This document shows positions 52,505 through 63,267 of a stretch of DNA of 64,000 nt, in pieces (positions within the stretch are counted from its first letter, which is position 1; each line of letters begins with the position of its first letter). The translations under genes and the position numbers were made by a program. Source of the DNA: Campylobacter sp. RM16189 (GTDB lineage Bacteria; Campylobacterota; Campylobacteria; Campylobacterales; Campylobacteraceae); contig NZ_LIWR01000001.1 of the NCBI RefSeq assembly GCF_012978815.1, positions 1-64,000 on the forward strand, written 5' to 3'. A model generated the notes under the pieces. The model saw nothing but the letters and a program-made list of their open reading frames with translations. It ran no database searches and was not told the origin of the DNA.

Positions 52505-53245
52505 TTATTCTATTTTATCTACCAAAGTGGTTTTAAGAGTAACTGTCCTTCCTAACTCGGAAGGCGGAAATTTTTCAAAGGTCATACTTTGTAAAAATTC
52601 CCTGACCTTGTCATTAAATTCGCTATTATATGATAATTTTTTAATATCATAACTAAAATTTCCACTCAAATCTATACTAATTTCAACTTCAGCATTATCG
52701 TTTGAATCAGCTTTATAAGCACTCCATTTTGCCTGCAAAATTCTTTCAATCTGCCCGAAATAAGGGTGATATTCGCCTGTCATTTGCGTTTTAGGAGCTT
52801 TCGCTACTTTATCAAGTTTTAATGCATTTATAACATCGCTTGCCTTTTTTTGAGAGTTTTGAGATTGATTTTTTTCAGGCTTTTTTCTGCTCTGCTCTTT
52901 TAAAGACTCGGTCTTTTTTACAACCTTATCGTCTTTAAGCTTAGATATGTTTATATCCTTAAAAAGATCCTTTAGGCTCGGCTCTTCTGTTTTTTGGACA
53001 ATTTCAGGCTCCTCTACTTTTACCACTTCTTCTTTTTTTTCAGGAGCCTTTACTACTATATCTTGCTCACGCTCAACTATCATAATATCCATAAAGGCAT
53101 CTTTTGTATCGGTATATTTTTTAGGTTCTTCGCTTCTAAAATATGTAAGTTTTATAAAAATACCGCTCACAATAGAAATATACAGAATAAAAGAGAGCAT
53201 AAAGTAGCTAAAAGTATTAAATTTTGGCTCTAAAATTTTATCCAT
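52505..53245 (-). CDS. tolA: TolA/TonB-like energy-transducing protein
   Basis: A protein with one membrane helix (YFMLSFILYISIVSGIFI), a charged Lys/Glu-rich periplasmic linker with several short repeats (KAPEKKEEVVKVEEPE, KKPEKNQSQNSQKK) and a small C-terminal domain (AEVEISIDLSGNFSYDIKK) resembling TolA-III/TonB. It transmits force from TolQ-TolR (exbB/exbD type) to TolB/Pal. Given the adjacent tolB and pal it is TolA by context. I prefer ATG 53245 (MDKILEPKFNTFS), overlapping exbD by 8 bp, over ATG 53278. 246 residues. Confidence 0.82.
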   Translation of the reverse strand: MDKILEPKFNTFSYFMLSFILYISIVSGIFIKLTYFRSEEPKKYTDTKDAFMDIMIVEREQDIVVKAPEKKEEVVKVEEPEIVQKTEEPSLKDLFKDINISKLKDDKVVKKTESLKEQSRKKPEKNQSQNSQKKASDVINALKLDKVAKAPKTQMTGEYHPYFGQIERILQAKWSAYKADSNDNAEVEISIDLSGNFSYDIKKLSYNSEFNDKVREFLQSMTFEKFPPSELGRTVTLKTTLVDKIE

Positions 53246-53630
53246 TCGTTTGGAGTGCCACCTTTGAGAATCCGGCATTTTTAATACTTTTTAATACAAA
53301 CATAACATCGTCATAAAGTAAATTTTTATCAGCCTTTATATAAACGGCTGAATTTTTATCATATTTTGCACCTAGAAGTGCTATATTGTCTGGCAACTCT
53401 TGAAGGCTCATAGTGCTTTGATCTATCCTAACCTTTCTTTGCGCATCTACTATTACGGTTAGATCCTTCTGCTCTGCCGAGAGTGTTTTTGTCTTAGAGC
53501 CGTCAGGTAACACCACCTGCTCTTCATATACAAGAGTAGGCGTAGTAACCATCAGTATCGCAAGCAAAACAAGCATAATATCAACCAAAGGAGTGATATT
53601 AAGCTCTGGAGTCTCTTCGAGATTTATCAT
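53238..53630 (-). CDS. tolR: ExbD/TolR family biopolymer transport protein
   Basis: A 130-residue protein with one membrane helix (about 10-30) bearing the conserved aspartate in NITPLVDIMLVLL, which takes part in proton flow with TolQ. The periplasmic part has the EEQVVLPDGSKTK strand. Because tolA, tolB and pal follow it, it is most likely TolR; annotations may call it exbD. Four bp from the upstream tolQ-like gene. Confidence 0.88.
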   Translation of the reverse strand: MINLEETPELNITPLVDIMLVLLAILMVTTPTLVYEEQVVLPDGSKTKTLSAEQKDLTVIVDAQRKVRIDQSTMSLQELPDNIALLGAKYDKNSAVYIKADKNLLYDDVMFVLKSIKNAGFSKVALQTNG

Positions 53631-53634
53631 AAAT

Positions 53635-54210
53635 TTAGCTCTCTTCTTTGTTTGCGATTAACATATCAGCTTCTCTTCTAACAATACTCATAAGCTCATA
53701 CGCCTTTCTTTTGAGAAGCAAACTAAAGGTATATGCAGGAATTGCGACAAAAATACCTGCTCCTGTAGCTACAAGAGCTTCGGATATGGCAGGTGCTATT
53801 ACTCCAAGGGACGAATTTCCTCCTTGTCCAAGCTTTGAAAAGGTCTCAAGTATTGCCACAACTGTGCCAAAAAGCCCAATAAAAGGCGATGTAGATGCAA
53901 TAATCCCAAGCCAAGTAACACCGCTTGTGGCATTTTTTTCCGCCATACTTATACAAATACCAAGTTTTTCTTTACAAATTTTACCAGAGGCGCATCTTTT
54001 TAAAGAAGAGTCGTTTGAAATTACTTTAGAACTCATAAACAGTGATTCTAAAGCATTTTGCTCTTTTTTTTTCCATAAGGCAAGTTCTACCATACGAGAA
54101 AAAAGTATGGTAAAACTTATAATAAAATATAGCGATAGCCAAGCAAGAACAAAAATAGTTATAAAGCTACTTCTTGAATAATAATTTAAAAATATATCAA
54201 GACCTGCCAC
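53635..54210 (-). CDS. tolQ: MotA/TolQ/ExbB proton channel family protein
   Basis: A 191-residue channel subunit with three membrane helices (about 14-36, 95-115 and 143-165). The ISEALVATGAGIFVAIPAYT helix and GLFGTVVAILETFSKLG segment are family signatures. It forms the TolQ-TolR motor. Start is GTG 54210, overlapping the atpC stop by one base, so the Tol genes are physically joined to the ATP synthase operon. Confidence 0.9.
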   Translation of the reverse strand: MAGLDIFLNYYSRSSFITIFVLAWLSLYFIISFTILFSRMVELALWKKKEQNALESLFMSSKVISNDSSLKRCASGKICKEKLGICISMAEKNATSGVTWLGIIASTSPFIGLFGTVVAILETFSKLGQGGNSSLGVIAPAISEALVATGAGIFVAIPAYTFSLLLKRKAYELMSIVRREADMLIANKEES

Positions 54211-54599
54211 TATTTAGCTCTCGCCATACTATCAAGTTTTGCAACTGTTGCCGCAAATGCATTTGTCTCACTGCTCATGCTCTGAATAAGCTCTTTTGCC
54301 TTTTCAAGAGAGTGAGCTAACTCACTCTCAGAGCTTCCTGATACATATACTGCACCATCTGCAAGCACAACCGCCTTGCCTTCATCAATTTTCACATATC
54401 CCCAATTTATAGCTACGATATCGTGATTTTTATCTTCGTTTTCTATATCTACAAGACCCGCTTTTAATAGCGATATCAAAGAGGCGTGTCCCGGCAAAAC
54501 GCCGAATTCTCCTTCGCTTCCAGGCAAAACCACGCTTTTAACATCATTTGAAAAAACAAGTCCTTCAGGCGTCACAATCTCTAAATGTAATTTATTCAT
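54210..54599 (-). CDS. atpC: ATP synthase subunit epsilon
   Basis: The epsilon subunit of F1, which rotates with gamma and inhibits ATP hydrolysis. N-terminal beta sandwich with LEIVTPEGLVFSNDVKSVVL and GEFGVLPGHASLISLL, then a C-terminal helical region. 129 residues. Nineteen bp after atpD. Confidence 0.96.
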   Translation of the reverse strand: MNKLHLEIVTPEGLVFSNDVKSVVLPGSEGEFGVLPGHASLISLLKAGLVDIENEDKNHDIVAINWGYVKIDEGKAVVLADGAVYVSGSSESELAHSLEKAKELIQSMSSETNAFAATVAKLDSMARAK

Positions 54600-54618
54600 T
54601 ACGCTTCCTTATTAAATT

Positions 54619-56028
<1,410 letters not shown>

Positions 56029-56916
56029 TTATTTCATTGATTCAACGCCACTGATGATCTCGATAAGCTCAGTGGTAATAGACTGTTGTCTAGCTTTATT
56101 ATAAGCCAGATTCAGCTCCCTAACGCGCTCTTTTGCGTTATTTGTTGCATTATCCATTGCCTGCATTCTAGCACTATGCTCTGCAGCAAGACTATCGACA
56201 AGCGCATAATACATACTATACTCAAAATATTTTTTAAGTAGTTCATCTAAAATTTTGCCGTCATCATCGCCAGGCTCAAATTCCATTAAGGAATTAGTCT
56301 CAACCTCGACTATCTTAGGTGGCTCAACTGGAACTATATCATTTATACGAATTTGCTGAGATATCATATTGTTATAGCCGTTATGAACTAAAATAACCTT
56401 ATCGGTAACTCCATTTATAAAATCATCAATAGCCTCTTTTATGACTTCTTGAGCCTTCTCGTAAGTAGGAGATGAGCTATATCCGACATAAGTTTTAAGA
56501 AGCTCTATGCCTTGGAAGTTAAAGAATTCTATTCCTTTTTTGCCAACGGCCCTTAGCCTGATCTTAACTTTTTTGGCCTTAAATTCATTTATCATATTTC
56601 TAACGGTTTTAATAGTCTGAATATTAAAGCCTCCGCAAAGCCCTTTATCAGCTGTTACAAAGATAATATCAACCTTCTCTACACTATTTTTAGTGTTAAA
56701 GAATTTACTCTCCGAATCAACAGAGCCGTATTGATTGATCTTATATGCAATCTCTGATAAAACCTCATTGATCTTAAGCGCATATACTCTAGAGTGACGA
56801 GCCACATCTTCCGCTTTTCTAAGTTTAGCAGTAGAAACAAGCTTCATCGCACGCGTCGTCTTTTGAGTGTTCTGAACGCTTTTGATCTTTCGTTTTATAT
56901 CTTTTAAATTTGACAT
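56029..56916 (-). CDS. atpG: ATP synthase subunit gamma
   Basis: The central rotor stalk of F1. The long N-terminal helix begins [20 protein letters not shown] with [13 protein letters not shown], and the C-terminal helix has the signature [15 protein letters not shown]. The GLCGGFN segment lies near residue 95. 295 residues. Confidence 0.98.
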   Translation of the reverse strand: MSNLKDIKRKIKSVQNTQKTTRAMKLVSTAKLRKAEDVARHSRVYALKINEVLSEIAYKINQYGSVDSESKFFNTKNSVEKVDIIFVTADKGLCGGFNIQTIKTVRNMINEFKAKKVKIRLRAVGKKGIEFFNFQGIELLKTYVGYSSSPTYEKAQEVIKEAIDDFINGVTDKVILVHNGYNNMISQQIRINDIVPVEPPKIVEVETNSLMEFEPGDDDGKILDELLKKYFEYSMYYALVDSLAAEHSARMQAMDNATNNAKERVRELNLAYNKARQQSITTELIEIISGVESMK

Positions 56917-56925
56917 ATCTTAACC

Positions 56926-58446
56926 TTAGTTAGCAGCAAATGTCGCTTTAAAGTCTTTTAGTGCCTTATGTAAAAGCTCTTCAATCTCTTTATCAAGTAC
57001 TTTTTTTGTTCTAATCTGATCAAAAATTTCAGGATATTTCGCCTCTATATAAGGATATAGTTCTGATTCAAACTTATTGATTGCGCCTACAGAAATATCA
57101 TCTAAATAACCCTTAGCACCAGCAAAAATAAGAACTACTTGATTTTCTACAGGAAGAGGACTGTATGGAGGTTGTTTTAAGATCTCAACCATTCTTTGTC
57201 CACGCTCGAGCTGTCTTCTTGAACTCTCGTCAAGATCGCTCGCAAACTGAGCAAACGCTTGAAGCTCGCGGTATTGCGCAAGGTCAAGTCTTAAGTTACC
57301 AGAAACTTGCTTAATAGCTTTAATCTGAGCTGCACCACCAACACGAGAAACAGATAGACCAACGTTAATCGCAGGGCGGATACCTGAGTTAAATAGATCT
57401 GACTCAAGGAAAATTTGACCGTCCGTAATAGAAATAACGTTTGTTGGAATATAAGCAGAAACGTCACCCGCTTGAGTCTCGATTATAGGAAGCGCAGTAA
57501 GTGAACCGCCACCTAATTTATCATTTAGCTTACTTGCACGCTCAAGAAGTCTTGAGTGAAGGTAGAAAACGTCACCAGGATATGCTTCACGTCCTGGAGG
57601 TCTGCGAAGAATCAAAGACATTTCGCGGTATGCAACAGCGTGCTTTGAAAGATCATCATAAATGATTAATGCGTGGCGTGAGTTGTCACGGAAATATTCA
57701 CCCATAGTTACGCCCGCATACGGGGCAAGGTATTGAAGCGCCGCAGCATCTGATGCGCCTGCGTTTACAACTATAGTATAGTCCATAGCACCGTACTCTT
57801 CGAGTTTTTTAACAACTTGAGCGACGGTTGATTGTTTTTGTCCGATAGCAACGTATATACAAATTACATCTTGACCTTTTTGATTAATGATAGTATCGAT
57901 TGCTACGGTAGTTTTACCTGTTTGGCGGTCGCCGATAATAAGCTCGCGTTGTCCACGTCCGATTGGAACAAGAGCGTCAATAGCTTTAATACCTGTTTGA
58001 AGAGGCTCATGTACTGATTTTCTAGCCATGATGCCTTTTGCTTTTTCTTCAACGAATCTAGTTTCACTAGCATCTATTGGACCTTTAGCATCTATAGGCT
58101 CACCAAGTGAATTTACAACACGTCCTATAAGAGCATCGCCCACAGGAACACGAAGAAGTCTAGCTAGACGTTTTACCGAGCTTCCCTCTTTAATATTATC
58201 AGTTTTACCAAGGATAACTATACCCACACTACTCTCTTCAAGGTTAAGGGCCATACCTTTTTCACCGCTCTCAAACTCAACCATCTCGCCAGCCATAACG
58301 TTTTTTAGACCATAAACATTCGCAACACCGTCAGCTACCGAGATAACCTTACCTGTCTCTTCAACATCAACACTAAGATCGAAATTTTCGATTCTTTCCT
58401 TGATGATAGCGCTAATTTCATCCGCTTTTATTTTCGTTGCACCCAC
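56926..58446 (-). CDS. atpA: ATP synthase subunit alpha
   Basis: The non-catalytic nucleotide-binding F1 subunit. Walker [15 protein letters not shown] near residue 168; the arginine finger lies in the [17 protein letters not shown] motif. The N-terminal leader with [12 protein letters not shown] binds delta. 506 residues, nine bp before atpG. Confidence 0.99.
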   Translation of the reverse strand: MGATKIKADEISAIIKERIENFDLSVDVEETGKVISVADGVANVYGLKNVMAGEMVEFESGEKGMALNLEESSVGIVILGKTDNIKEGSSVKRLARLLRVPVGDALIGRVVNSLGEPIDAKGPIDASETRFVEEKAKGIMARKSVHEPLQTGIKAIDALVPIGRGQRELIIGDRQTGKTTVAIDTIINQKGQDVICIYVAIGQKQSTVAQVVKKLEEYGAMDYTIVVNAGASDAAALQYLAPYAGVTMGEYFRDNSRHALIIYDDLSKHAVAYREMSLILRRPPGREAYPGDVFYLHSRLLERASKLNDKLGGGSLTALPIIETQAGDVSAYIPTNVISITDGQIFLESDLFNSGIRPAINVGLSVSRVGGAAQIKAIKQVSGNLRLDLAQYRELQAFAQFASDLDESSRRQLERGQRMVEILKQPPYSPLPVENQVVLIFAGAKGYLDDISVGAINKFESELYPYIEAKYPEIFDQIRTKKVLDKEIEELLHKALKDFKATFAAN

Positions 58447-58459
58447 GCTTTTTCTCCTT

Positions 58460-58990
58460 TTAAATTGCTTTTAATATATATTCAGTCATTTGAGATTTAA
58501 GTCTATCTATCGAAAGACTAGCCTCCACACCCAAATCGTCCAACTCTATTTTTATACCGTTATAATCGCTTTTTACAGCTTCTAACATGATTTTTGCATT
58601 AAATCTTTTAGAAAAGCTTTTTTCAAGCTCAGTAATTTGAGATTGATCAATCTCAAAATTTCCATAGATTGTGCCACGGAAAATATTATCCATTTGAGCT
58701 TTTTGCACTGCAAGCTCATTAAGTATATCAGGCAAGATATCAAGCCTTTTATTCTCGCCTAAAAGCTTGATAAAATTTATAAATTTAGGATTATCGTTAC
58801 TTAAAAAAGACAAGACAAGGCTTATTTTCTTATCATTTTTTATACTAGGAGAAGCTATAATGTTTCTAAATTTATTAATATTAAATGCACTTACAACAAC
58901 ATCTAGATCGCTTATAAATTTCTCAAGATCATCTCTGTTAAGATCAGCCATTAAAGCTTTTACATATTTTTTTGCTATCAACTCTTTCAT
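58460..58990 (-). CDS. atpH: ATP synthase subunit delta
   Basis: The peripheral-stalk delta subunit linking F1 to the b subunits. An N-terminal helical bundle ([20 protein letters not shown]) is followed by the C-terminal domain with [20 protein letters not shown]. 176 residues. Its ATG overlaps the atpF stop by one base. Confidence 0.94.
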   Translation of the reverse strand: MKELIAKKYVKALMADLNRDDLEKFISDLDVVVSAFNINKFRNIIASPSIKNDKKISLVLSFLSNDNPKFINFIKLLGENKRLDILPDILNELAVQKAQMDNIFRGTIYGNFEIDQSQITELEKSFSKRFNAKIMLEAVKSDYNGIKIELDDLGVEASLSIDRLKSQMTEYILKAI

Positions 58991-59499
58991 TAGCCAACCT
59001 TTTTAAGAACAATATTAACAAGTTCGTTTTTATCGATTTTAAGGCTATCGCTTTCAAAAACTTCATTTAAAATTTCAACTACAACGTTTTTTACGGCACG
59101 TCTTCTTTCAAATTCTTTTTGTTCCTGGAAGCTCTTTTCAAGGCTTAAAAGCTCTTGATTAGTCTCTGCTTTTATCTTTTCGCATAATAATAAAGCCTCT
59201 TTTCTAGAAGTCTCAATAAGGCTTATAGCATTGTTTTTAGCCTCTTCAACTCTTTTAAGAGCATCGTTCTTTTTAGCCTTTGACTCTCTTAACTTCTTTT
59301 GAATATTATCAAGCCTAATCGCTATACTTTCAATTCTAGCCTTATAAGCATTTTTAACAGGGGTAGCTATAAAATAATATAAGATTCCAAAAAACATTAA
59401 AAAGTTTAGAATTCTTGCTACTATATCATAGCTGTGTCCGCTAGATTCACTAGCTAAAGCAAAAAACGGAACAAGCAAAATAAGATAAATTTTCTTCAT
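58990..59499 (-). CDS. atpF: ATP synthase subunit b
   Basis: The membrane-anchored b subunit of the peripheral stalk. Residues 1-15 form a signal-like helix (IYLILLVPFFALA), followed by a second membrane helix (ILNFLMFFGILYYF) and a long coiled coil rich in Lys and Glu. The extra N-terminal hydrophobic stretch is characteristic of this group. 169 residues. Confidence 0.93.
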   Translation of the reverse strand: MKKIYLILLVPFFALASESSGHSYDIVARILNFLMFFGILYYFIATPVKNAYKARIESIAIRLDNIQKKLRESKAKKNDALKRVEEAKNNAISLIETSRKEALLLCEKIKAETNQELLSLEKSFQEQKEFERRRAVKNVVVEILNEVFESDSLKIDKNELVNIVLKKVG

Positions 59500-59508
59500 A
59501 CACTCTCC

Positions 59509-59931
59509 TTAAATTTTTGCCAATTTTGTTCTAAGAACACTCTTAAGGTCAGGCAACCTAGTAATCAAATCAGACTTAAACTCATTTTTTTGAGCCTGCA
59601 AATTTTGCATAAATGCCTCATAATCAGCCTCTAAAGTAGCGCGCTTTTGCTCTATTATTTTTGCTGCACTCTCTTTTGCTGCGTTTAAAGCCTCTTGTTT
59701 GATTTTACTGGCTTCATTTCTGGCAGACATAATTATCTGCTCAATCTCAGCCTCATGGACACTAAGATCGCTTGTATTTTTAATAGCACTTTCTTCATCA
59801 TTTTTAATAGCCTCATTTCTCGAATCAATAAAATGAATCAGAGGTTGATAGAGGATTGAGTTTAAAATAATGATGAGTCCTATAAAAACCACTGCCGTTA
59901 GAATTACTAATGGCAAATCGACTTGTAACAT
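59509..59931 (-). CDS. atpF': ATP synthase subunit b'
   Basis: A second, divergent b-type stalk subunit, as in Campylobacter and photosynthetic bacteria. One membrane helix (LVILTAVVFIGLIIILNSILY), then a helical region with the pattern IEQIIMSARNEASKIKQEAL. 140 residues. It is the first gene of the atp operon; atpB and atpE are not adjacent, as in other Campylobacterota. AAGGAG precedes the ATG. Confidence 0.92.
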   Translation of the reverse strand: MLQVDLPLVILTAVVFIGLIIILNSILYQPLIHFIDSRNEAIKNDEESAIKNTSDLSVHEAEIEQIIMSARNEASKIKQEALNAAKESAAKIIEQKRATLEADYEAFMQNLQAQKNEFKSDLITRLPDLKSVLRTKLAKI

Positions 59932-59982
59932 TAAATCTCCTTATGACTCTGTATATTTTGTGTAAAAACAAAAAATCGGTTT

Positions 59983-59988
59983 ATTCTA
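59983..59988 (-). promoter_or_regulatory. -10 box for the atp operon
   Basis: TAGAAT in the context TGTAGAAT on the minus strand, 51 bp before the atpF' ATG, in a 99-bp gap after parB. It is likely to drive atpF'FHAGDC and possibly the Tol genes. Confidence 0.5.
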
Positions 59989-60030
59989 CAATATTAAAAG
60001 AAAAAATAAGCTAAATTTACTAGCGAATTT

Positions 60031-60891
60031 CTATCTTATTTTATATATAAAATTCTCAATATCCGATATATCTTTAAATTCAAGTATCAAATTTCTATTT
60101 TTAATTTTTGATTTTATGTGGAGTTTTTCTAGAAGCTCTTTTAAATGATCTAGCTTTTGAGTGTATTTTTCATCGATTTTAAAACCGATTTTTTGCGAGC
60201 CTTTGCTTTTATCTTTTAAATTTTTAACCAAATTTTCAGTTTCGCGAACGCTCAATCTCTGTCCGATTATCGTATCGACAGCCATTTTTTCATCATTTGG
60301 CTCAAGCCCTACGATTACTTTAGCATGTCCTTGGGTTATCTTTCCTTCTTTTATGAGATCTTGAGTATGAAGGCTTAAAGACAAAAGCCGCATTGTGTTT
60401 GTTATCTGAGTTCTGCTCTTATGTATGATGTTTGCAAGTCCTTCTTGCGTGATCTTATACTCGTCAATTAGCTCTTTATATGAATTTGCAAGCTCGATAG
60501 GATTAAGATCTTCTCTTTGAATATTTTCAATAAGTGCAAGTTCTCTTAAATTTTTACTCTCGATATCGGCAACTATGGCTTTTATTTTCTCGGCGCCTAA
60601 AATTTTAGTCGCTCTAAATCTTCTTTCGCCGGCTATCAGCATATATCCGTCATCTTTTTGTATGACGATTATAGGCTGGATAAGTCCATGTCTTTTTATT
60701 GATTCGCTTAGCTCTTTTAAGGCTGTCTCATCGAAGTGTTTTCGTGGCTGATAAGGGTTTTCGGTTATTAATTTTACATCGATTTCGGTTACTATATCGC
60801 GATTTCCGCCACTTAACTCAGCCTTATAAGCAAGCTCAACATCTTCAAGTATAGCTCCCAATCCGCGTCCCAAACTACTCTTTTTAGCCAT
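60031..60891 (-). CDS. parB: Chromosome partitioning protein ParB
   Basis: ParB binds parS, spreads on DNA and segregates the origin with ParA. Near the N-terminus LGRGLGAIL is followed by the CTPase domain (NPYQPRKHFDE, LIAGERRFRATKILGAEKIK) and an HTH (TQEGLANIIHKSRTQITNTMRLL). 286 residues. It lies three bp after parA. I did not find a parS site by eye in this window. Confidence 0.96.
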   Translation of the reverse strand: MAKKSSLGRGLGAILEDVELAYKAELSGGNRDIVTEIDVKLITENPYQPRKHFDETALKELSESIKRHGLIQPIIVIQKDDGYMLIAGERRFRATKILGAEKIKAIVADIESKNLRELALIENIQREDLNPIELANSYKELIDEYKITQEGLANIIHKSRTQITNTMRLLSLSLHTQDLIKEGKITQGHAKVIVGLEPNDEKMAVDTIIGQRLSVRETENLVKNLKDKSKGSQKIGFKIDEKYTQKLDHLKELLEKLHIKSKIKNRNLILEFKDISDIENFIYKIR

Positions 60892-60894
60892 CTT

Positions 60895-61677
60895 TTATCC
60901 TAAGATCGCGTAAGCTAAATTTTGATACGCCTGAGAGCCTGGAGATTTGATATCATAGAGTATCACTGGCTTACCAAAGCTTGGAGACTCGGCAAGCTTT
61001 ACATTTCTAGGCACGATCACAAAATCCTCACTATCGTCTCTTAGTTTAAACAGCTTGTTTTCAAAATGTTGCTTTAAATTCGCCACAGTCTCTTTTGAAA
61101 GGTTGTTTTGAGAGCTGTACATAGTTGGTAAAAAGCCCTTTATGGCAAGCTTCGGATTTATAGTTTTTTTGATTATTTTAACCGTGTTTAAAATTTGCGC
61201 CAATCCTTCAAGTGCGTAAAATTCGCATTGTATAGGAATGATCACGCTATCGCTTGCGCTTAAAGCGTTTACGGTTATGCTGCCAAGTGCGGGCGGGCTA
61301 TCGATGATGATAAAATCATACTCGTGTAAAACTTCTGCGATTTTATTTTTAAGGATTAGTTTGTAATCCTTGCTCTGATCGTTAAATTCCTGCTCGATAC
61401 CCACTAAACCGATGTTTGAAGGAGCTAGAAAAAGTGTAGGAATTTCAGTTTTTAGAACTATCTGAGAAAGCTTCTTGCGCCCTGTTAAAACGTGATAGAT
61501 ATTGTATTCATAGTCATTTCTGCTAAAGCCCATTCCCGTAGTCGCATTTGCCTGAGGATCGATATCTATGAGTAAAACTCTCTTTTCCGCAACCGCCAAA
61601 GAAGCCGCCAAATTTACCGCTGTGGTCGTTTTGCCCACACCGCCTTTTTGGTTTGCTATGGTTATTATCTCGCTCAT
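60895..61677 (-). CDS. parA: Chromosome partitioning ATPase ParA (Soj)
   Basis: A Walker-type ATPase with deviant Walker A QKGGVGKTTTAVNLAA (9-24), LLIDIDPQANATTG and FIIIDSPPALG. It binds DNA nonspecifically and moves ParB-bound origins. 260 residues. Its start overlaps the birA stop by four bases. Confidence 0.97.
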   Translation of the reverse strand: MSEIITIANQKGGVGKTTTAVNLAASLAVAEKRVLLIDIDPQANATTGMGFSRNDYEYNIYHVLTGRKKLSQIVLKTEIPTLFLAPSNIGLVGIEQEFNDQSKDYKLILKNKIAEVLHEYDFIIIDSPPALGSITVNALSASDSVIIPIQCEFYALEGLAQILNTVKIIKKTINPKLAIKGFLPTMYSSQNNLSKETVANLKQHFENKLFKLRDDSEDFVIVPRNVKLAESPSFGKPVILYDIKSPGSQAYQNLAYAILG

Positions 61678-62309
61678 CTTAAAGAATACACCCTTTTTTC
61701 ATTTACTAAAATAGCTCCATCATCGCAAATTTCTGCGTCTTGCAGCGATATCTCTTGCCCGTCTATATGCGTGATGAATTTTTTTGATTTCTGAAAGTCT
61801 AACCTAAATTTGCTAAAAATCTGCTTCCATAAAATCTTTTTTTCTAATAATTCACAAAATCCCCAAACTGCTTCATTTTGACTAATTTGTATATCCAAAA
61901 TACCCGCATTTTTTGGTGCACCGACGAGATTTAAGCCCATGCCGCAAATATAATTTTCGCTTATCTTTGAAGTAATTGTTCCGCCGATTTTTTTATCTTC
62001 TATGTAAAAATCATTGGGCCACTTGATCCAAATTTCAGAGCCTTGCGAAGCTAAAAATTTACGCATAATCATCGAAAAATAAATAGATATGGAGGCCTCA
62101 TGCAAATCATTTGGCAAAAAGCTCCTATCCACACAAAAAGAAAAAAACAAATTCCCTCTAAATCCTTGCCACTCGTTATTTCTGCTGCCTATACCTTTGG
62201 TTTGCTCGTTTGCTACGAGCATAAAAGGCGGCTTTATCGCTCCTGCACGCACGCCTTCGCAGACAAATTCCTGTGTTGACGGGATTGAATCAACAAATTC
62301 AATTACCAA
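61674..62309 (-). CDS. birA: Biotin-[acetyl-CoA carboxylase] ligase (short form, no HTH)
   Basis: Attaches biotin to the biotin carboxyl carrier protein. The short form, 211 residues, lacks the N-terminal DNA-binding domain, so it is not a repressor. Catalytic motifs are KGIGSRNNEWQGFRGNLFFS (biotin/ATP loop), WIKWPNDFYIEDKKIGGTI and the GMGLNLVG strand. Start is TTG 62309 with AAGAG six bases upstream; no ATG fits. Confidence 0.92.
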   Translation of the reverse strand: MVIEFVDSIPSTQEFVCEGVRAGAIKPPFMLVANEQTKGIGSRNNEWQGFRGNLFFSFCVDRSFLPNDLHEASISIYFSMIMRKFLASQGSEIWIKWPNDFYIEDKKIGGTITSKISENYICGMGLNLVGAPKNAGILDIQISQNEAVWGFCELLEKKILWKQIFSKFRLDFQKSKKFITHIDGQEISLQDAEICDDGAILVNEKRVYSLR

Positions 62310-62321
62310 AATCAGCTCTTA

Positions 62322-63242
62322 TCATAAAATTTTATCGCCCACTCTAAGGCGTTTGCCGTTTATATAAGAATTTGCATCGACGGCCTTTTTGGCAGGCTCT
62401 TGCAGGGAGTAAATTTTAACGGCTCCGCTCTTGCAACCCACCACAAAACTATCTTTATAAATGCTTAAAATCTCTCCCGCTTCGCCACTTGAGCTTTCAA
62501 ATAACTCCAAAGATAAAATTTTAAGTCCGCTCTCAAGATAAATTCCCGGCCAAGGAGTAAGCGCTCTAAATTTATTATAAATTTCATGTGCCTCTTCGTT
62601 AAAGCTAAAAAGCCCGTCCGTTTTTTGTATCTTTTTACATTCTGTTGCGAGGTTGTCATCTTGTTTGATAGGAGTTAAATTTTGAAAATTTAAGAGCGTT
62701 TTTACTATTAGTTCGCCCGCCATATCGCCAAGTTCGCTAAAAAGCTCTTGCGCCATTTTGTTTTCGCAGTTCGTATAGGCAAAATCAAGCATATCGCCTG
62801 TATCAAGCCCTTCGTTCATAAGCATAGCCGTTACTCCGGTTTGCTTTTCACCTTCTAAAATCGCGCTTTGAATCGGACTTGCGCCGCGGTATTTCGGCAA
62901 AATCGAAGCGTGTAAATTTATACAAGGAGCGATGTCAAGTATGCTTTTAGGCAAAATTTTTCCATACGCCGCCACAACTATAAAATCAGGCTTCAAGTTT
63001 GAAATTTGCTCAGCCACCGCTTCATCTCGCAAAGTCTTTGGCTGAAATATCGGCACAGTGGGCAAATTTGCCTCGCTATAAATCTTAACGCTACTGGGAG
63101 TTAGTATCTGCTTCCTGCCCACGGGCTTATCAGGCTGTGTGAAAACGGCTACGATATTAAATTTCGTCTCAACAAGTGCTCTTAAAATTTTAGTAGCATA
63201 CTCGGGTGTTCCCATAAAAACGATATTTGTTTGCTCTTGCAT
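62322..63242 (-). CDS. fmt: Methionyl-tRNA formyltransferase
   Basis: Formylates the initiator Met-tRNA. The N-terminal domain has VFMGTPEYATKIL and the catalytic region CINLHASILPKYRGASPIQS; the C-terminal OB domain ends in GKRLRVGDKIL. I chose ATG 63242 over GTG 63245. 306 residues. Obg lies 25 bp upstream on the same strand; the proB gene I recall between obg and fmt in C. jejuni is missing here. Confidence 0.95.
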   Translation of the reverse strand: MQEQTNIVFMGTPEYATKILRALVETKFNIVAVFTQPDKPVGRKQILTPSSVKIYSEANLPTVPIFQPKTLRDEAVAEQISNLKPDFIVVAAYGKILPKSILDIAPCINLHASILPKYRGASPIQSAILEGEKQTGVTAMLMNEGLDTGDMLDFAYTNCENKMAQELFSELGDMAGELIVKTLLNFQNLTPIKQDDNLATECKKIQKTDGLFSFNEEAHEIYNKFRALTPWPGIYLESGLKILSLELFESSSGEAGEILSIYKDSFVVGCKSGAVKIYSLQEPAKKAVDANSYINGKRLRVGDKIL

Positions 63243-63267
63243 CACTTTAGCCTATTAGCTTAACAGA

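Noticed and set aside
58990..59931. ATP synthase operon lacking atpB and atpE as a deletion
   Set aside because: These genes are separate from the F1 and b genes in Campylobacterota in general.
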